From: Oxytricha trifallax
Taxonomy: Eukaryota; Ciliophora; Spirotrichea; Sporadotrichida; Oxytrichidae
Assembly (NCBI GenBank): GCA_000711775.1
Contig: ARYC01001540.1
Coordinates: 1 to 64,000 of the forward strand
DNA: 64,000 nucleotides
Direction: 5' to 3'
The position numbers and the translations under genes were made by a program. This document shows positions 1 through 9,620 of the stretch, one piece after another (positions within the stretch are counted from its first letter, which is position 1; every line of letters begins with the position of its first letter). The notes beneath the pieces were generated by a model. It made no database searches, was not told the DNA's origin, and saw only the letters and a program-made list of their open reading frames with translations.

Positions 1-534
1 AAGCTCTACAAGTTTCGAAGATTCTCTTGCTTTTCTTTTGTTTAGTAGTTTCAATTCATCTTCATACTTTTCAATTTCTAAATCTTTCTTGTGAGCTTTT
101 AAAAGATGCTTCCTTAAATCTCTTGTATGAGCATACTGCCTATGGCACTCGAAGCAATCATACTTTCCGTCGATTTTATCGTGCTTTAAGTATACAGTTG
201 GCTTGGCTTCTCTATGGCTCTTTCATATGCCTATACCAACTAGATTTATGAGCGAAGTCTCTCTCGCACTACTCACAAAAGTATACTTCTACTTCTTCAG
301 TTTGTATAGGCATTTCATTAATACCTTTCTCCTCCTCTCTGTCTCCCACACAATTGTTTGCCATTTATTTTCTATTATTAATTTCTATTTTATAATAGAG
401 ACCTCAAGTGAAAGCTCAGGTAGTTCCTTATGAGAGTTCATCTCACAGTTATCACATTTTTTATTGCTGCCAAAGGTAAGTCTCATTTAGTTTTATGGAA
501 GTGCTGTTGTTTTTCTTAAAATGTTAGCGCTCAT
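1..534 (-). pseudogene. TBE 57 kDa zinc-finger/kinase gene, N-terminal part, frameshifted
   Basis: Read on the minus strand with TAA/TAG as Gln, the region encodes two C2H2-type fingers: one near 270-225 beginning YFCEQCERDFAHKSSW, and a second near 168-100 with CFECHRQYAHTRDLRKHLLKAH-like spacing (C-x2-C-x12-H-x4-H). A Lys/Glu-rich stretch follows. The right-edge TBE has the same two fingers and linker. The likely start ATG is at 534, opposite the 22K start, giving a divergent pair. The frame changes between the N-terminus and finger 1 and again between the fingers, so this copy looks broken. The kinase half lies beyond the left edge. Homology to the TBE 57K protein is clear; its role in transposition is not known to me. 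Confidence 0.85.
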
Positions 535-727
535 ATTTAAATTTGAATTTAAAATTATAGAACTGCCTCTATAACTGAGAGCTTATATGAGAGCTTTGCA
601 AGCCTACAAGTTTCAAGGAAGTTTTTAGAGTATTATAGAAGAAATATGAGTGCTAAGAGACGATCCAGCTCTAAATCTGGGTGATAAAGTAACCATTTTA
701 ACTTTCAAAAATAAGTTGATTATAGCA

Positions 728-894
728 CGTACCAATTTAGGAGCTGCTCCTAATTAAGTACGTACTGCTTTAAAAGGTATTTTGTCATTATATGATTAAA
801 ATTAGGGTGCTCCTAATTAAGTACTAGCATTAATTAAAGCTCCTAATTAAGTACTAGCATTTTAGGAGCTGCTCCTAATTAAGTACGTACCAAT
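728..894. repeat. Palindromic repeat cluster between divergent TBE genes (left copy)
   Basis: Four copies of CTCCTAATTAAGTAC, two of them inside AGGAGCTGCTCCTAATTAAGTACGT-like near-palindromes, lie in the 57K/22K divergent intergenic region. Equivalent positions in the other two TBEs carry different palindromes. Confidence 0.8.
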
Positions 895-1199
895 TTAAAT
901 TTAAAAATATGGAACTATAACAGTAGAAATTGATATCGATCTCTCAAGTTTGAAACAAGTTCTCAAAACCTTCTCCATATCCTGCTAAAAGGTTGACCTT
1001 CTATAGGATGCCCATATTTAATAGTAAGTTTTACAGAGGTATATAATTGAAATCAATAAACTTAAATTTGAATATCATTTCTTAAGATCTGTAAACAAGA
1101 TGGAGTCAATGAATGATGCAATGAAAAGAGTGCAAGCACAAGAATTGATTCAAAGATTTAGAAGCAAGGAGGATTTGCATCGCTACCTGGTGCAGCAAG

Positions 1200-1235
1200 G
1201 TAATGAACTAATACTAACTAATCTTGATTATGTAG
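1200..1235 (+). other. Mini-intron 1 of 22K gene (36 nt)
   Basis: GTAATG...TGTAG, phase 1, between the codons for QQ and GLFLP. It contains TACTAAC, which matches a canonical branch-point sequence. Its length is a multiple of three, so the frame is also open unspliced. The case rests on the 35-nt counterpart at 62619-62653, where splicing is needed to keep the frame. Confidence 0.75.
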
Positions 1236-1629
1236 TTGGTTTGTTTCTACCAACGATGGAAGGTACTAGAATTTCATTTCTAAGAGCAATACTCTGCGAA
1301 GAGAAGAAAGCTTTGAAAACTTAAGATGTGAAGTTTGCAGAGATTCCAAACTATCCAGAACATCTCTGTGACTAACTTATATGATGATGCTTTGAATGAC
1401 CCAGATGTTTCGCTGTACCTGCCTACTAAGAAGCAGTTGTCAAATAAACTGCCTGAAAGAAACTATTTCTTTGGCATACTTGCAACAATTAAAGGTGATT
1501 ACTTGACAGAAATTATTCAAGAATCTCATAAGAAAAGGTACAGCATCTCTTCAGAAGATAAGGACAAACAAGGGATCAAGATAAGTGAGAGCTGGCTATC
1601 AGAGCTGCAGAAGCACCCTTATATTTCTA

Positions 1630-1655
1630 GTAAGATTTGTAGCTTAACTCTTTAG
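1630..1655 (+). other. Mini-intron 2 of 22K gene (26 nt)
   Basis: GTAAGATTTG...CTTTAG, phase 1, directly after the codon for Ser in HPYIS. Removal joins the frame to KSGTGIFL. The right-edge TBE has a 26-nt intron of different sequence at the same place. Confidence 0.85.
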
Positions 1656-1897
1656 AAAAATCTGGAACTGGCATCTTCTTGATGAAGGAATAGAGCAAGC
1701 TTCACAGAGAGAGAAAGTCGCAGACAAAGTATAAAGTTAGCAAGACACTTTATTCAAATATTAAGCCTCCAGAGTCGATGAACATAGATGCAGGAGCTGG
1801 CAGCAAGAGAAGAAACTTAGGAGGAGGGAAGCAAGAAATAGAAGAAAAGAAAGAGAAGCCAGCTCCCTCTAAAGAATTCTAAATGTGACTTATATAT

Positions 1898-2961
1898 TCA
1901 TTAACTTAACTCTAAAACTTATTTATATACATTCACTCTCCCTTCTTTCGCACACTTTTAAGCCAATAAATTATCTACTCTCTTCGCTGAGCTTTTAATA
2001 AAGTCAACTGTATCAATAGGTAGGTCATGCATCAAATGGTAGAGCAGCAGCTTCTTGTAATGGCCTTTTAATATACCCCAGTAGAACTCAATTCCATTAA
2101 ACTATGGACTGTAAGGTACGTTGAACACTGGTGTTATTCTAAGTTGTTCATAACTCTTCCTTGTTCTTTAGTCTTATGAACAGAAAGATTATCAACAAAC
2201 AGTATTATCTCTTATTCAGGGTACTTCTCTCTCAGCTGTTCTAAGAACTTTATATACTGCTCTGTCTTAATAGAGCGAGGATGAATAACATAAGTTTCTA
2301 AACCAGTATCTTCACTAATTCCTCCAAGAATTGCCATCGTTTATACCTTGACTTTCTAGTCATATACTTCTATATTACTATGCCTCTTATACCAAGACTT
2401 CTAGATGAAAGTGTTGAAGGTAAACACAGCCTCGTCAGCAAGAATAAACTTAATATTATTCTATTAGGCTCTCTGCATTTAATGATAAATATAATTTAAG
2501 TTATTGATGTAAAATGGCAGAGTGAAATCAATAACTCTCTTGATACGATTCACACCTTTGTAAGAGATACCATTTCGTTTATAAATGTTAGCAACAGACT
2601 ATGCAGAGATCTTCAACTCAGGGAACTGGCGGTGAAACATAATAGCTCGTTGGTCAAGAGAGAAGTGAGCCCAATACTTCAAAGTTTTTTCATTAATAAG
2701 ATAGTCAATATGCTTCTATTGAAACTTTGACTTCCTCTAAGGCATTGAATTCAGCTATTATTGCTTTAGTTATACAGCTATAAGGCAGTGGGAGCGAACA
2801 GTTGAAGGACTTCTCTTTAAGAGCAGTGCAATTGACTTGTAATTAAGTACAGGTTTGACTTATTCACTGTATATATCACATCCATATCGCAGTTTAAACA
2901 CTAAATCTATATACTCTTCATCATAAACAGACCCCAAAAGCTTGCTATTTTTGTCTCGCAT
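1898..2961 (-). pseudogene. TBE 42 kDa DDE transposase, one frameshift
   Basis: This IS630/Tc1-type DDE transposase would catalyse excision and insertion of TBEs. From ATG 2961 the protein (about 354 residues, the size expected for the 42K family) begins MRDKNSKLLG. It has a helix-turn-helix-like segment (NYKSIALLLKRSPSTVRSHC) and a DDE core: Asp in FILADEAVFTF, Asp in EIILFVDNLSVHK, and Glu in PQFNGIEFYW. It ends with VNVYKQVLELSQ before TGA (1898-1900). The only lesion seen is one missing base near 2160, just after the second catalytic Asp (VHKTKE to RKSYEQL). No in-frame TGA was found, unlike the right-edge copy. The gene is antisense to 22K and abuts its 3' end. Confidence 0.93.
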
Positions 2962-2969
2962 TTAATTAA

Positions 2970-3042
2970 TAACCCCAACCCCTAAAAAATTCCCTACAAA
3001 TCAAAGCACTTATAAACCTCATTAAGGGGTTTTGGGGTTTTG
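2970..3042. repeat. TBE right terminal inverted repeat with telomere-like end
   Basis: Read inward from 3042 it is CAAAACCCCAAAACCCC, then TTAATGAGGTTTATAAGTGC. The left end of the TBE at 60791 has the same sequence with few changes, over about 70 bp. Confidence 0.9.
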
Positions 3043-3183
3043 AATCCAATTATGGTTAATTTAAAATATTGCAAAAAACTTACCTTGCTATACTAAATAT
3101 CTATATAGGTCCTCTTTACTTCGAAATTTTCCTATTAAATCTTGAGATTAAATTCTCTTCATTGCATCATTCATAGACTACAT
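3043..3183 (-). pseudogene. TBE 22K gene, first exon and start of intron 1, interrupted
   Basis: From ATG 3183 the frame reads MQSMNDAMKRI... to RSKEDLYRYLVQQ, matching the first 36 residues of the other two TBE 22K proteins. It then enters GTAAGTTTTTTGC at 3083, the same phase-1 5' splice site as intron 1 of the other copies. About 40 nt later it meets the terminus of the adjacent TBE. The rest of the gene is missing from the window. The break therefore falls within or just past intron 1. Confidence 0.85.
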
Positions 3184-3254
3184 ATTCCTTCCTCTTTCTA
3201 GAAATGTAATGAAATTTAAAATTATGGATATCCATTCTAAGTTTATTAAAATCT

Positions 3255-3535
3255 TACTACTAAATAGGGAGGACCTACTGGAGGTCAACATTGAAAAGAT
3301 ATGCGGAGAAAACTTTAAGATCTTGCTCCAAATTTCTCAGATTAATTTCCATTTTTATCAAACTATCTCCATTAAATTGCTCCTCATAATGTTTAATTAT
3401 TATAGGAGGTCCTCCAAATTAAGTTCAAACTTAATTAGGAGCATATTAAATTTAAAAAGTATTAAATAACTTTACCTCCAAATTTAGTTCAAACTTGATT
3501 TGAGGGACCTCCTAGAGAAACTAAACTTTATTAGG
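3255..3535. repeat. GGAGGTCC-type palindromic repeats between divergent TBE genes
   Basis: Several GGACCTACTGGAGGTC, GGAGGTCCTCC and GGGACCTCC motifs, alternating with AAATTAAGTTCAAACTT(A/G)ATT-like blocks. They occupy the same 57K/22K intergenic position as the clusters at 728-894 and 62948-63146. Confidence 0.7.
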
Positions 3536-3717
3536 AGTATTTTAATTTATTAAAACGTATAAAGTTCTCATAAAATATGTCAATTTACAGTCTTGTATAG
3601 TTATTTAATTTTCTTACATCTCAGTAAAGAATCTATCAGAGTGTCGTAAACTCGACGATTATAGTATATCTCGGTAAATATTATCATTATTATAATAAAA
3701 TAAATCAGCAAATAAAA

Positions 3718-5100
3718 ATGAGAGCTATCCTTTTGAGAAGAGCGGCATTACTTGGATCAAGTCAATAAAATTTATCATTCCAGCAACCAAGAAAAGTAGA
3801 GACCTGAGACGCTTGTACTTATTGGGAGCTTACTTATGACAACTTTGACCAGTAGTTGATTATTAATGCAAAGAATGTAATCAAGTTTTCCCTTACAAGT
3901 CAACTTACAAGAGACACTTGAGAGATATACACAACGATATGCCAAGGTTATATCTCAAGCATTAAAAGAAGGATGGAAAGTATGTCTGTGAGTTCTGTGA
4001 GAAGCCATATTCTCATACAAGAGATCTCAAAGGGCACTTAAAGAAAAAGCACAATAAAAGTTTTGTATTTATTCATGAATTTACAGGAAAATGATTCCTA
4101 TATAAAAAAGATAGAGAAATCCTGCCGAGTCTCTTAGAGTTGAGGTATAGAAGTAAGTCAAAATGATAAAAGCAATCAAGAACTTTCCGGTCTTTGAGAT
4201 CAATAAAATAATGGTTAAAATAGAGGCAATGAAGATTCCCATATAAAAATTATTGACTTCGATTCTTGCCTAGAAAGCTGCCTCACTCTTGAAGAAAAAA
4301 TAGAGAAGAGAGTCATCAATGATGATTAATATGCCTATAAAATATATCCTTTCAATTACTTCTTTGCTTATGACAAGTTCCAAATGGAATTTGCTAATGA
4401 GTATTATTCTCTTTAACAGTCAAAGTTTAGAGAGCGTAATCATATTATTTAGCTCGATGCTATACTACTTGGAAGAGATCATGTTGAATTTAGAATTCTT
4501 CTCATCGAGACGACTTATAGAGAATTTTTATCTGACAATAGATGTCAGAGATAAATTAGCTAGATAGTATAGCAGATAGTTGAAGGGATTGAAGAGCTTC
4601 ACAAGCTAGGTTATGTTCATAGAGACTTAAAGCCAGAGAACATCATGATGAACTTTCAGCCTCTTAGAGTTTATATCATTGATTTCAACAGAGCTCAAAG
4701 AGTGCAAGCCTCTGCATAAGGAAATGTATACGGCACTCCTGGATATTTCCTAGAGAGAGAGAAGATTGGAGAGATGGAGACACTTAATAGGATATCTGTG
4801 CTATAGCATTGATAATAATAGAGAGCGACATGCCAAGAAACTATAACTTTAGCTGCAAGGTGAGAAAGATTCTAAGTAAAGAATCAAGCAATACCACGAT
4901 AAAAATAAAATAAATGGAGGTCTCAGAGACCATGCATATTCAACTATTATCAAGCCAAACAAAGAGAATTAATTAACAATAGAAACAATCAAACATTAAC
5001 TTAGTAGGAAATTCAGAGAACTGCCACATGACTCTAAGTTTATGTTTTTGTGAAATATTTAAAGAACTCGCTTGTTATACTCACTTAAATTACTAATATT
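3718..5100 (+). pseudogene. TBE 57 kDa zinc-finger/kinase gene, frameshifted
   Basis: The start at 3718 (MRAILLRRAALLG) matches the right-edge 57K start (NLNRRAALLG). Two C2H2 fingers follow: CKECNQVFPYKSTYKRH near 3868 and CEFCEKPYSHTRDLKGH near 3988. The second half is a protein-kinase-like domain: HRDLKPEN at 4618-4641 (catalytic loop), IIDFNRAQR (DFG position read as DFN) and GTPGYF (activation segment). The frame shifts at least after the start region, between fingers and kinase, and after the GTPGYF segment. The region between fingers and kinase is shorter than in the right-edge copy. The kinase motifs are seen directly. Whether the TBE protein has kinase activity is not shown by sequence, and the Gly of DFG is replaced. 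Confidence 0.88.
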
Positions 5101-5186
5101 TAAACATTAAACCCATACATAAACCCTAATAAAGTATACGTTAATAGTTTACTTTTATCAATTAAAATCTCAATCAAACTACTGAA

Positions 5187-5201
5187 GGGGTTTTGGGTTT
5201 G
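5187..5201. repeat. Worn TBE terminus
   Basis: GGGGTTTTGGGTTTG followed by ATT, an ANT-type target. It has lost one G and one T relative to the intact TBE end at 3026-3042. Confidence 0.8.
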
Positions 5202-5591
5202 ATTCTATGTGACTAAAATCATCTCATTTGAATAATTTTATTGTTCATTGTTCAGAGCATAAAAAATACTATACTTTAAAAAGATTTTATTTTTTATGGA
5301 TTGTTATGAATCTTGCAATTTATAAATATCTATACATATATATCAAAAAGAAATTGGTAGAAATCAAGAGTGTGTTTTCAAATGTGCAAGGATCTAATTC
5401 ACTTACTAAAGAGTAAGAAAAAACACTATATTTATTAAATTGTAAATTTAAATATTCAGTGACAATTGGTACTTCTGTAAATATAGCTTTGATTATATTT
5501 TATCATTTCTTGAGTATTTTGTAAATAAAGACTCCGCGGATAAAAGACTTTGCTTTAATACCTTTATTCATTCAGAATTAAATAATATTTT

Positions 5592-6072
5592 TCACTAGTA
5601 GTCCTCATTGTAGTTTCCATAAGGATTTGAGGAAATTTTGTATTTGATGTAACTCAAATAAAAATGATCAACTTTCGCTCCTCTCCAGCTTTATCAAGAG
5701 GTAATCAAACGATTTACGATTTTTGAAAAATCAAATTTTTTCTCTTTAGTTTCACTTTATTGTCTGCATAATTTGATTGCTCTTTCAACAAAGAAAAACG
5801 TGTCTTTATTTAGCTTTGATAACCCAATAAGTTGACTTAACCATATTTCACTAGATAGAGGGTTAAGCAAGTCTAGGTTTAACTTACTTCCTCGTTATAT
5901 ACATCTATAATATACTGTAATTAATAAAGCCAATTCTCCTTTCGTAGTACCTCTTTCATTTGACAATCTCAAATTCTAAATTTCTTATATAAACTTCATA
6001 GGCGTAAGTTACCTCGCAAGAAATTGCAATTCATCGGTTAGACTACGCTCATTAATTTTGTTGATACTTTTA
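5592..6072 (-). pseudogene. Unrecognised gene-like frame, one internal TGA; possible macronuclear-destined segment
   Basis: With TAA/TAG as Gln the minus strand is open for about 125 codons from near 6072, then one TGA, then 35 more codons to TGA at 5592-5594. The product looks like a real soluble protein: mixed charge, helical stretches such as ELQFLARQLTPMKFIQEIQ and LNPLSSEIWLSQLIGLSKL, and no low-complexity bias. Base composition is richer than the flanks. I do not recognise a family. It could be an exon or MDS of a somatic gene or a decayed germline gene. No ATG fits the upstream edge. Confidence 0.45.
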
Positions 6073-6189
6073 TTAATATTAAAATATTTTAATAAAAATA
6101 TTCAAAAATGAATTTATAAATCCCTAAAATGTAAATTTCTTAAGATAATTTGTAAATAATTTTATTAAATAAGCTAATTTTTTAATTTT

Positions 6190-6640
6190 TATTATCCACT
6201 ATCTTGAATTTGAGTCTTTCCATAGTCTCAATATTTTATCTTAAAATTTCCATTTATATCTTTCAGCTCTCACTACATCCTTTATAAGTTAAAATTATAG
6301 ATAATTGATCGCATTGTCTAAGAACTTATATTGATTTCATAAACTTTTTCAATACACAAATTCTAACAATTACAACTTATGGAAATCTCTTTATATTTTC
6401 GATGTAATATTTAAGTCGTTTCTAAAAATTTCATGGCTTGTTCATAATTTAAAATCTTCTGGCACAATATAAATGTATAGAATTAGCATTCCATTTCTAA
6501 AATAATCCTATCTAAAATCTACTAATTAAATATTATCTAAATTCTTATGTTGTTGAAAAAATTGTTTATTATTTGAGATTTTTAATTTCACAATTTTTCA
6601 AGAGTCTGCGTATTTATCAATTCCTACAATTTAGGACTAG
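6190..6640 (-). other. Possible further coding segment upstream of the 5.6-6.1 kb frame
   Basis: Two overlapping minus-strand frames are open for about 100 codons each (one includes LNYEQAMKFLETTQILHRKY and later ELKDINGNFKIKY). This is compatible with a continuation of the gene-like frame at 5592-6072 across a short AT-rich gap. No family is recognised and chance cannot be excluded. Confidence 0.22.
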
Positions 6641-6668
6641 GTTAAATATTATGAGATAATAATATATG

Positions 6669-7064
6669 ATGGATCTAGATCTCTATGAGCAAAGATTTAG
6701 CAGTAACTTAATAAATAATGCTATATTAGACATCTCATCATTTTAAATGTTATTTTTTTATAAACTTATGCAAGTAAGTTTGAATGATAAAGCACTAATA
6801 ATAAAATAAGTGTCAGAGTATGCAAGTCTTATTAGTTAAACTAAATATTTCATTATTTTATATTTTAACATTATTCAGTAAAGCATCATGTTTATATAGT
6901 CCAAATTGTTTCTGACTATGTTTTCTAAGTATTCGAAAGAAGTTAATATAGGATAGAATAAATTATATATTGTAAAAGTAATATTCTTATGCTATACAAT
7001 AGGAAAGAAACTTATATATTTAGAGGAATTTCTTAATTCCAGGTCATCTCATGAATTTCCATGA
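6669..7064 (+). CDS. Hypothetical ORF, 131 codons
   Basis: ATG at 6669 to TGA at 7062 with no internal TGA; it starts MDLDLYEQRFSSNLINNAIL. The residue pattern is protein-like at the start, then hydrophobic (YFIILYFNII), and no domain is recognised. Open frames of this length occur by chance when only TGA is a stop, so this is weakly supported. Confidence 0.22.
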
Positions 7065-7079
7065 TCCTAAGCCGATGCA

Positions 7080-7965
7080 TTGAAAACATCAAAATTCAAT
7101 CTCAATAATAAACAATCATCAATTCAAATATAAACTTAAAATTCATATATATTTGCGCGTTTTGAAGATAAGACAAATCGGATTTAATATTCGTGCTCAG
7201 CGAGGTCATAATAATCAGAATCAATATTTATGGGTGTTTTTAAATGACAGAATTCATTTATTTTATGACTGATCTGCTAACGAGGTCCCTTGATCAGAAA
7301 CGAGATTTTATGATAATAAAATATTTAGAATATTTTCCATGAGTATGTTTTATTCTCTAATAAATTAAATTAAATTTATTTATTTTTAAGTAATCTCTTG
7401 AATTTCTAAAAATTAACCGCTGAATAAAATCCAAATAATTAAATGTTTACCAATATTTCAAATCAAATCGTAAAATTAGACTTTAAATTCCTGTATCTTA
7501 GTGCGTTTTGAAGAGACGACTTCGTGAATTTTATATTCTTGTTAAGCGAGGTCTAATTGACTAGAATAAAAATGATTTGCCAATTTTTAATATAAAAATG
7601 TGTCTTTATGAAACTGTTGATGACTCAATTAAATTAATTTATGCATTTTAATAGATAAGAATTAATATTTTAACATAGGCATTATAAAGATTATTTTTTT
7701 TAAAAAATCGATTTCCAATGCTAAACTATACTACAGTAGTATAAATAAAGTTGATTTGCTTGCCTTAAAATTACCACATAAATTTCTGTGACGATCATTT
7801 TGAGACAATTAAAATTCCCCAAAATTTACTTAAATAAAAATACGATCATAATTTAAAAGCATAACTGTAAATGTCTGAATCTTTGTGCGTATTGAAGACA
7901 TATAATTCCTGATTCGATATTTGTGCTCAGCGAAGTCTAAATGACTAGAATCAATATTTTTGGGA
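7080..7965. repeat. Diverged repeat cluster, three units about 340-385 bp apart
   Basis: Cores at about 7153-7230, 7500-7570 and 7884-7960 share GCGTTTTGAAGA ... TATTCTTGTTAAGCGAGGTC ... TGACTAGAAT, with a partial fourth copy near 7278-7310. Spacer sequence between cores is poorly conserved. No coding potential is evident. Confidence 0.65.
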
Positions 7966-8700
7966 AGTATAAAGTTAATACTGCATGTTGGCGGAAAAGG
8001 TGACAAATTTGAAAAGTGCAAAATGGACGAAATGACTATATAACTGATATTCCGGTGTCTCATTTCGTTTTTGGTCCAAATTTAGAGGTATAATATTTAA
8101 TATAACCAAAATTGTTTTAGACTACTACCAGAATCGTTTTCAACGCAACATAGTATATCTTGACTATTCAAACTTTTTTTAAACTTTGGTACTTTTATTT
8201 CAATTTTGGTACCGCATTTTAACTCTTCTTACTATCTCTAATAAAAATTTTAATGAAATTTTCTATATTGCACTCATTTCAGTACTTTATTTATTTAAAA
8301 ATTAAATATATAACTTGCGCCCTGATGAAACACTTTTGCTGCTGAAGAAAACTTAAGTATATAAAATATTCCATTGTCATCTGATGAATTCCTTGACACT
8401 CTCACAATGCCTTGACATTATTCTTGAATAAAAAATTTAAGTAAAAAATAATTTTATTAATTTTGAAATATTAATGTTCTTGTATCTTAAATTAAAATAC
8501 AGAATAAGACATAAAATAGTTTATAGAGAATCAAGTAAAATTCAAATACAGTTATATGTTTTTGTTGCAGTTTTGATTTTAAATAGTGCATTGATCTAAA
8601 TAGTTTTTTGTATTTTTTGCATTTGGAAAGAATGCATTTATGAATGTGCATTTCTCGGAAATTTAATAAAGAAAATTTTTACTGTGTTTAAGTTATCAGA
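7966..8700. other. AT-rich, no gene recognised
   Basis: Nothing supportable was seen beyond low-complexity AT-rich sequence; the short minus ORF overlapping 7830-8063 lies in the repeat cluster and has no protein-like features. Confidence 0.5.
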
Positions 8701-9620
8701 AGAATTATTGACTATAGTCTAAATCTAATGATCAATCCATTCTTTAATATCTTCTTCCAATTAATTCATACATACCAATAATGTCTCTTTTAGTCACTCT
8801 AATCTTCTTTTGAGGTTCAAAGTCGTCTTTTTACTTTCTTATATAGCCATCTCACAGGAATTGTCATCTACACTAAAATCCATTTCAATTTCTCTTCGTT
8901 TTACACTCTGCTAGTCATCTCCTCTTTCTGTATTGTTGAGAGTGTAATGATCTTACAGACAACATGTCAGATTCTTGAATTTTTAAAATTAACATAGCTT
9001 TTCTCAGGTTTAATCCCACTTCCTCTATTTAAAATCCTTCTAAGGAGCTTTAAGGTCTTTGGGGGCCTTTAAACTCCAAATAAGACATCTTTAAAACAAA
9101 GAAATTTTCGCTGACCCAGAGTGTCATTGTCTTTACTTGAGTTATCTAGAATGATAGTGTAATTTTAATAGCAGTGTAATGCCTGGCACATTTTTAAATG
9201 ACAAGTTTTGGTTTGGTATAATTTGTAGGAGATTCTGGATGATAATTGTTGTCTTCCTCAGCTTTCTTGAGCATTTCCTTTAAAAAGTGAAGATTCCACT
9301 TTAGAAAATCTCACGACGCCTAATGAAATTCCTCTAATTTTAGACGTTTCTGCTAAGATAACCCTGCATATTTAGGAATCCTATTCTATTTAAAATTTAA
9401 AGAATCGATGTAGTTTCTCATGTTTTCAATGGCATTAGGATTTATGAAAATTTTAGCCTGATATTTTAACTTCTTTCATTAAATTCAGTTGTAGTTGAAA
9501 GATTCAGAAATGTTTTAACAAATCTCGAAATCAAATTAGAATTAAAATCTTTAGCCCATTCAATAACTCTTCCAATCACGAGTACTGAAGGTTAAGGTAC
9601 CATGTAGAACATTATTTAAA
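8700..9620 (-). pseudogene. Unrecognised broken gene on minus strand
   Basis: Starting near 9615 (MFYMVPQPSVLVIG) the frame continues through VIEWAKDFNSNLISRFVKTF. After a shift near 9480 it runs KIFINPNAIENMRNYIDSL, IPKYAGLSQQKRLKLEEFH, one TGA near 9320, then FLKWNLHFLKEMLKKAEEDN and on to about 8921. A further fragment is visible at 8700-8900 in other frames (KKIRVTKRDIIGMYELIGRR). The amino-acid pattern is clearly protein-like and helical, but I know no family for it. At least two frameshifts and one TGA suggest a pseudogene, or a gene interrupted by eliminated segments. Confidence 0.42.

Larger units (their letters stand above)
1100..1888 (+). pseudogene. TBE 22 kDa protein gene with two mini-introns and one frameshift
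   Basis: The 22K protein is the second conserved TBE product; its function is unknown to me. The frame starts at ATG 1100 (MESMNDAMKR). Landmarks are RSKEDLHRYL, GLFLPTMEGT, AILCEEKKAL, LYLPTKKQLS, RNYFFGILATI and a basic C-terminus (SKRRNLGGGK) ending at TGA 1886-1888. Two GT-AG mini-introns are inferred at 1200-1235 and 1630-1655. Removing the second restores the frame from HPYIS into SGTGIFLMKE. One extra C near 1361, between PNYPE and ISVTNLY, is a genuine frameshift because no intron borders it. The gene runs tail-to-tail with the transposase gene (9 bp apart). Comparison with the right-edge copy (61964-62753) supports every junction. Confidence 0.88.
1..3042. mobile_element. Telomere-bearing element (TBE), right part; left end outside window
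   Basis: Three genes in the order 57K (minus), 22K (plus) and 42K transposase (minus) end in a telomere-like terminal repeat. That trio and the G4T4-type end define TBE transposons of hypotrich ciliates (established knowledge). The right boundary is placed at the last G of GGGGTTTTGGGGTTTTG (3026-3042), followed by AAT, which fits the known ANT target of TBEs. The left part, including most of the 57K gene, lies outside the window. Lesions seen: frameshifts in the 57K frame, one base inserted in 22K near 1361, and one base missing in the transposase near 2160. Confidence 0.92.
3043..5201. mobile_element. Second TBE, interrupted: 22K start and 57K gene plus right end
   Basis: It holds the first exon of a 22K gene (minus), the intergenic region, a 57K zinc-finger/kinase gene (plus) and a worn terminus GGGGTTTTGGGTTTG (5187-5201). 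It begins exactly where the neighbouring TBE ends, so the first TBE probably inserted into this one and the remaining half should lie to the left of the window. A deletion would be the alternative explanation. Confidence 0.8.
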
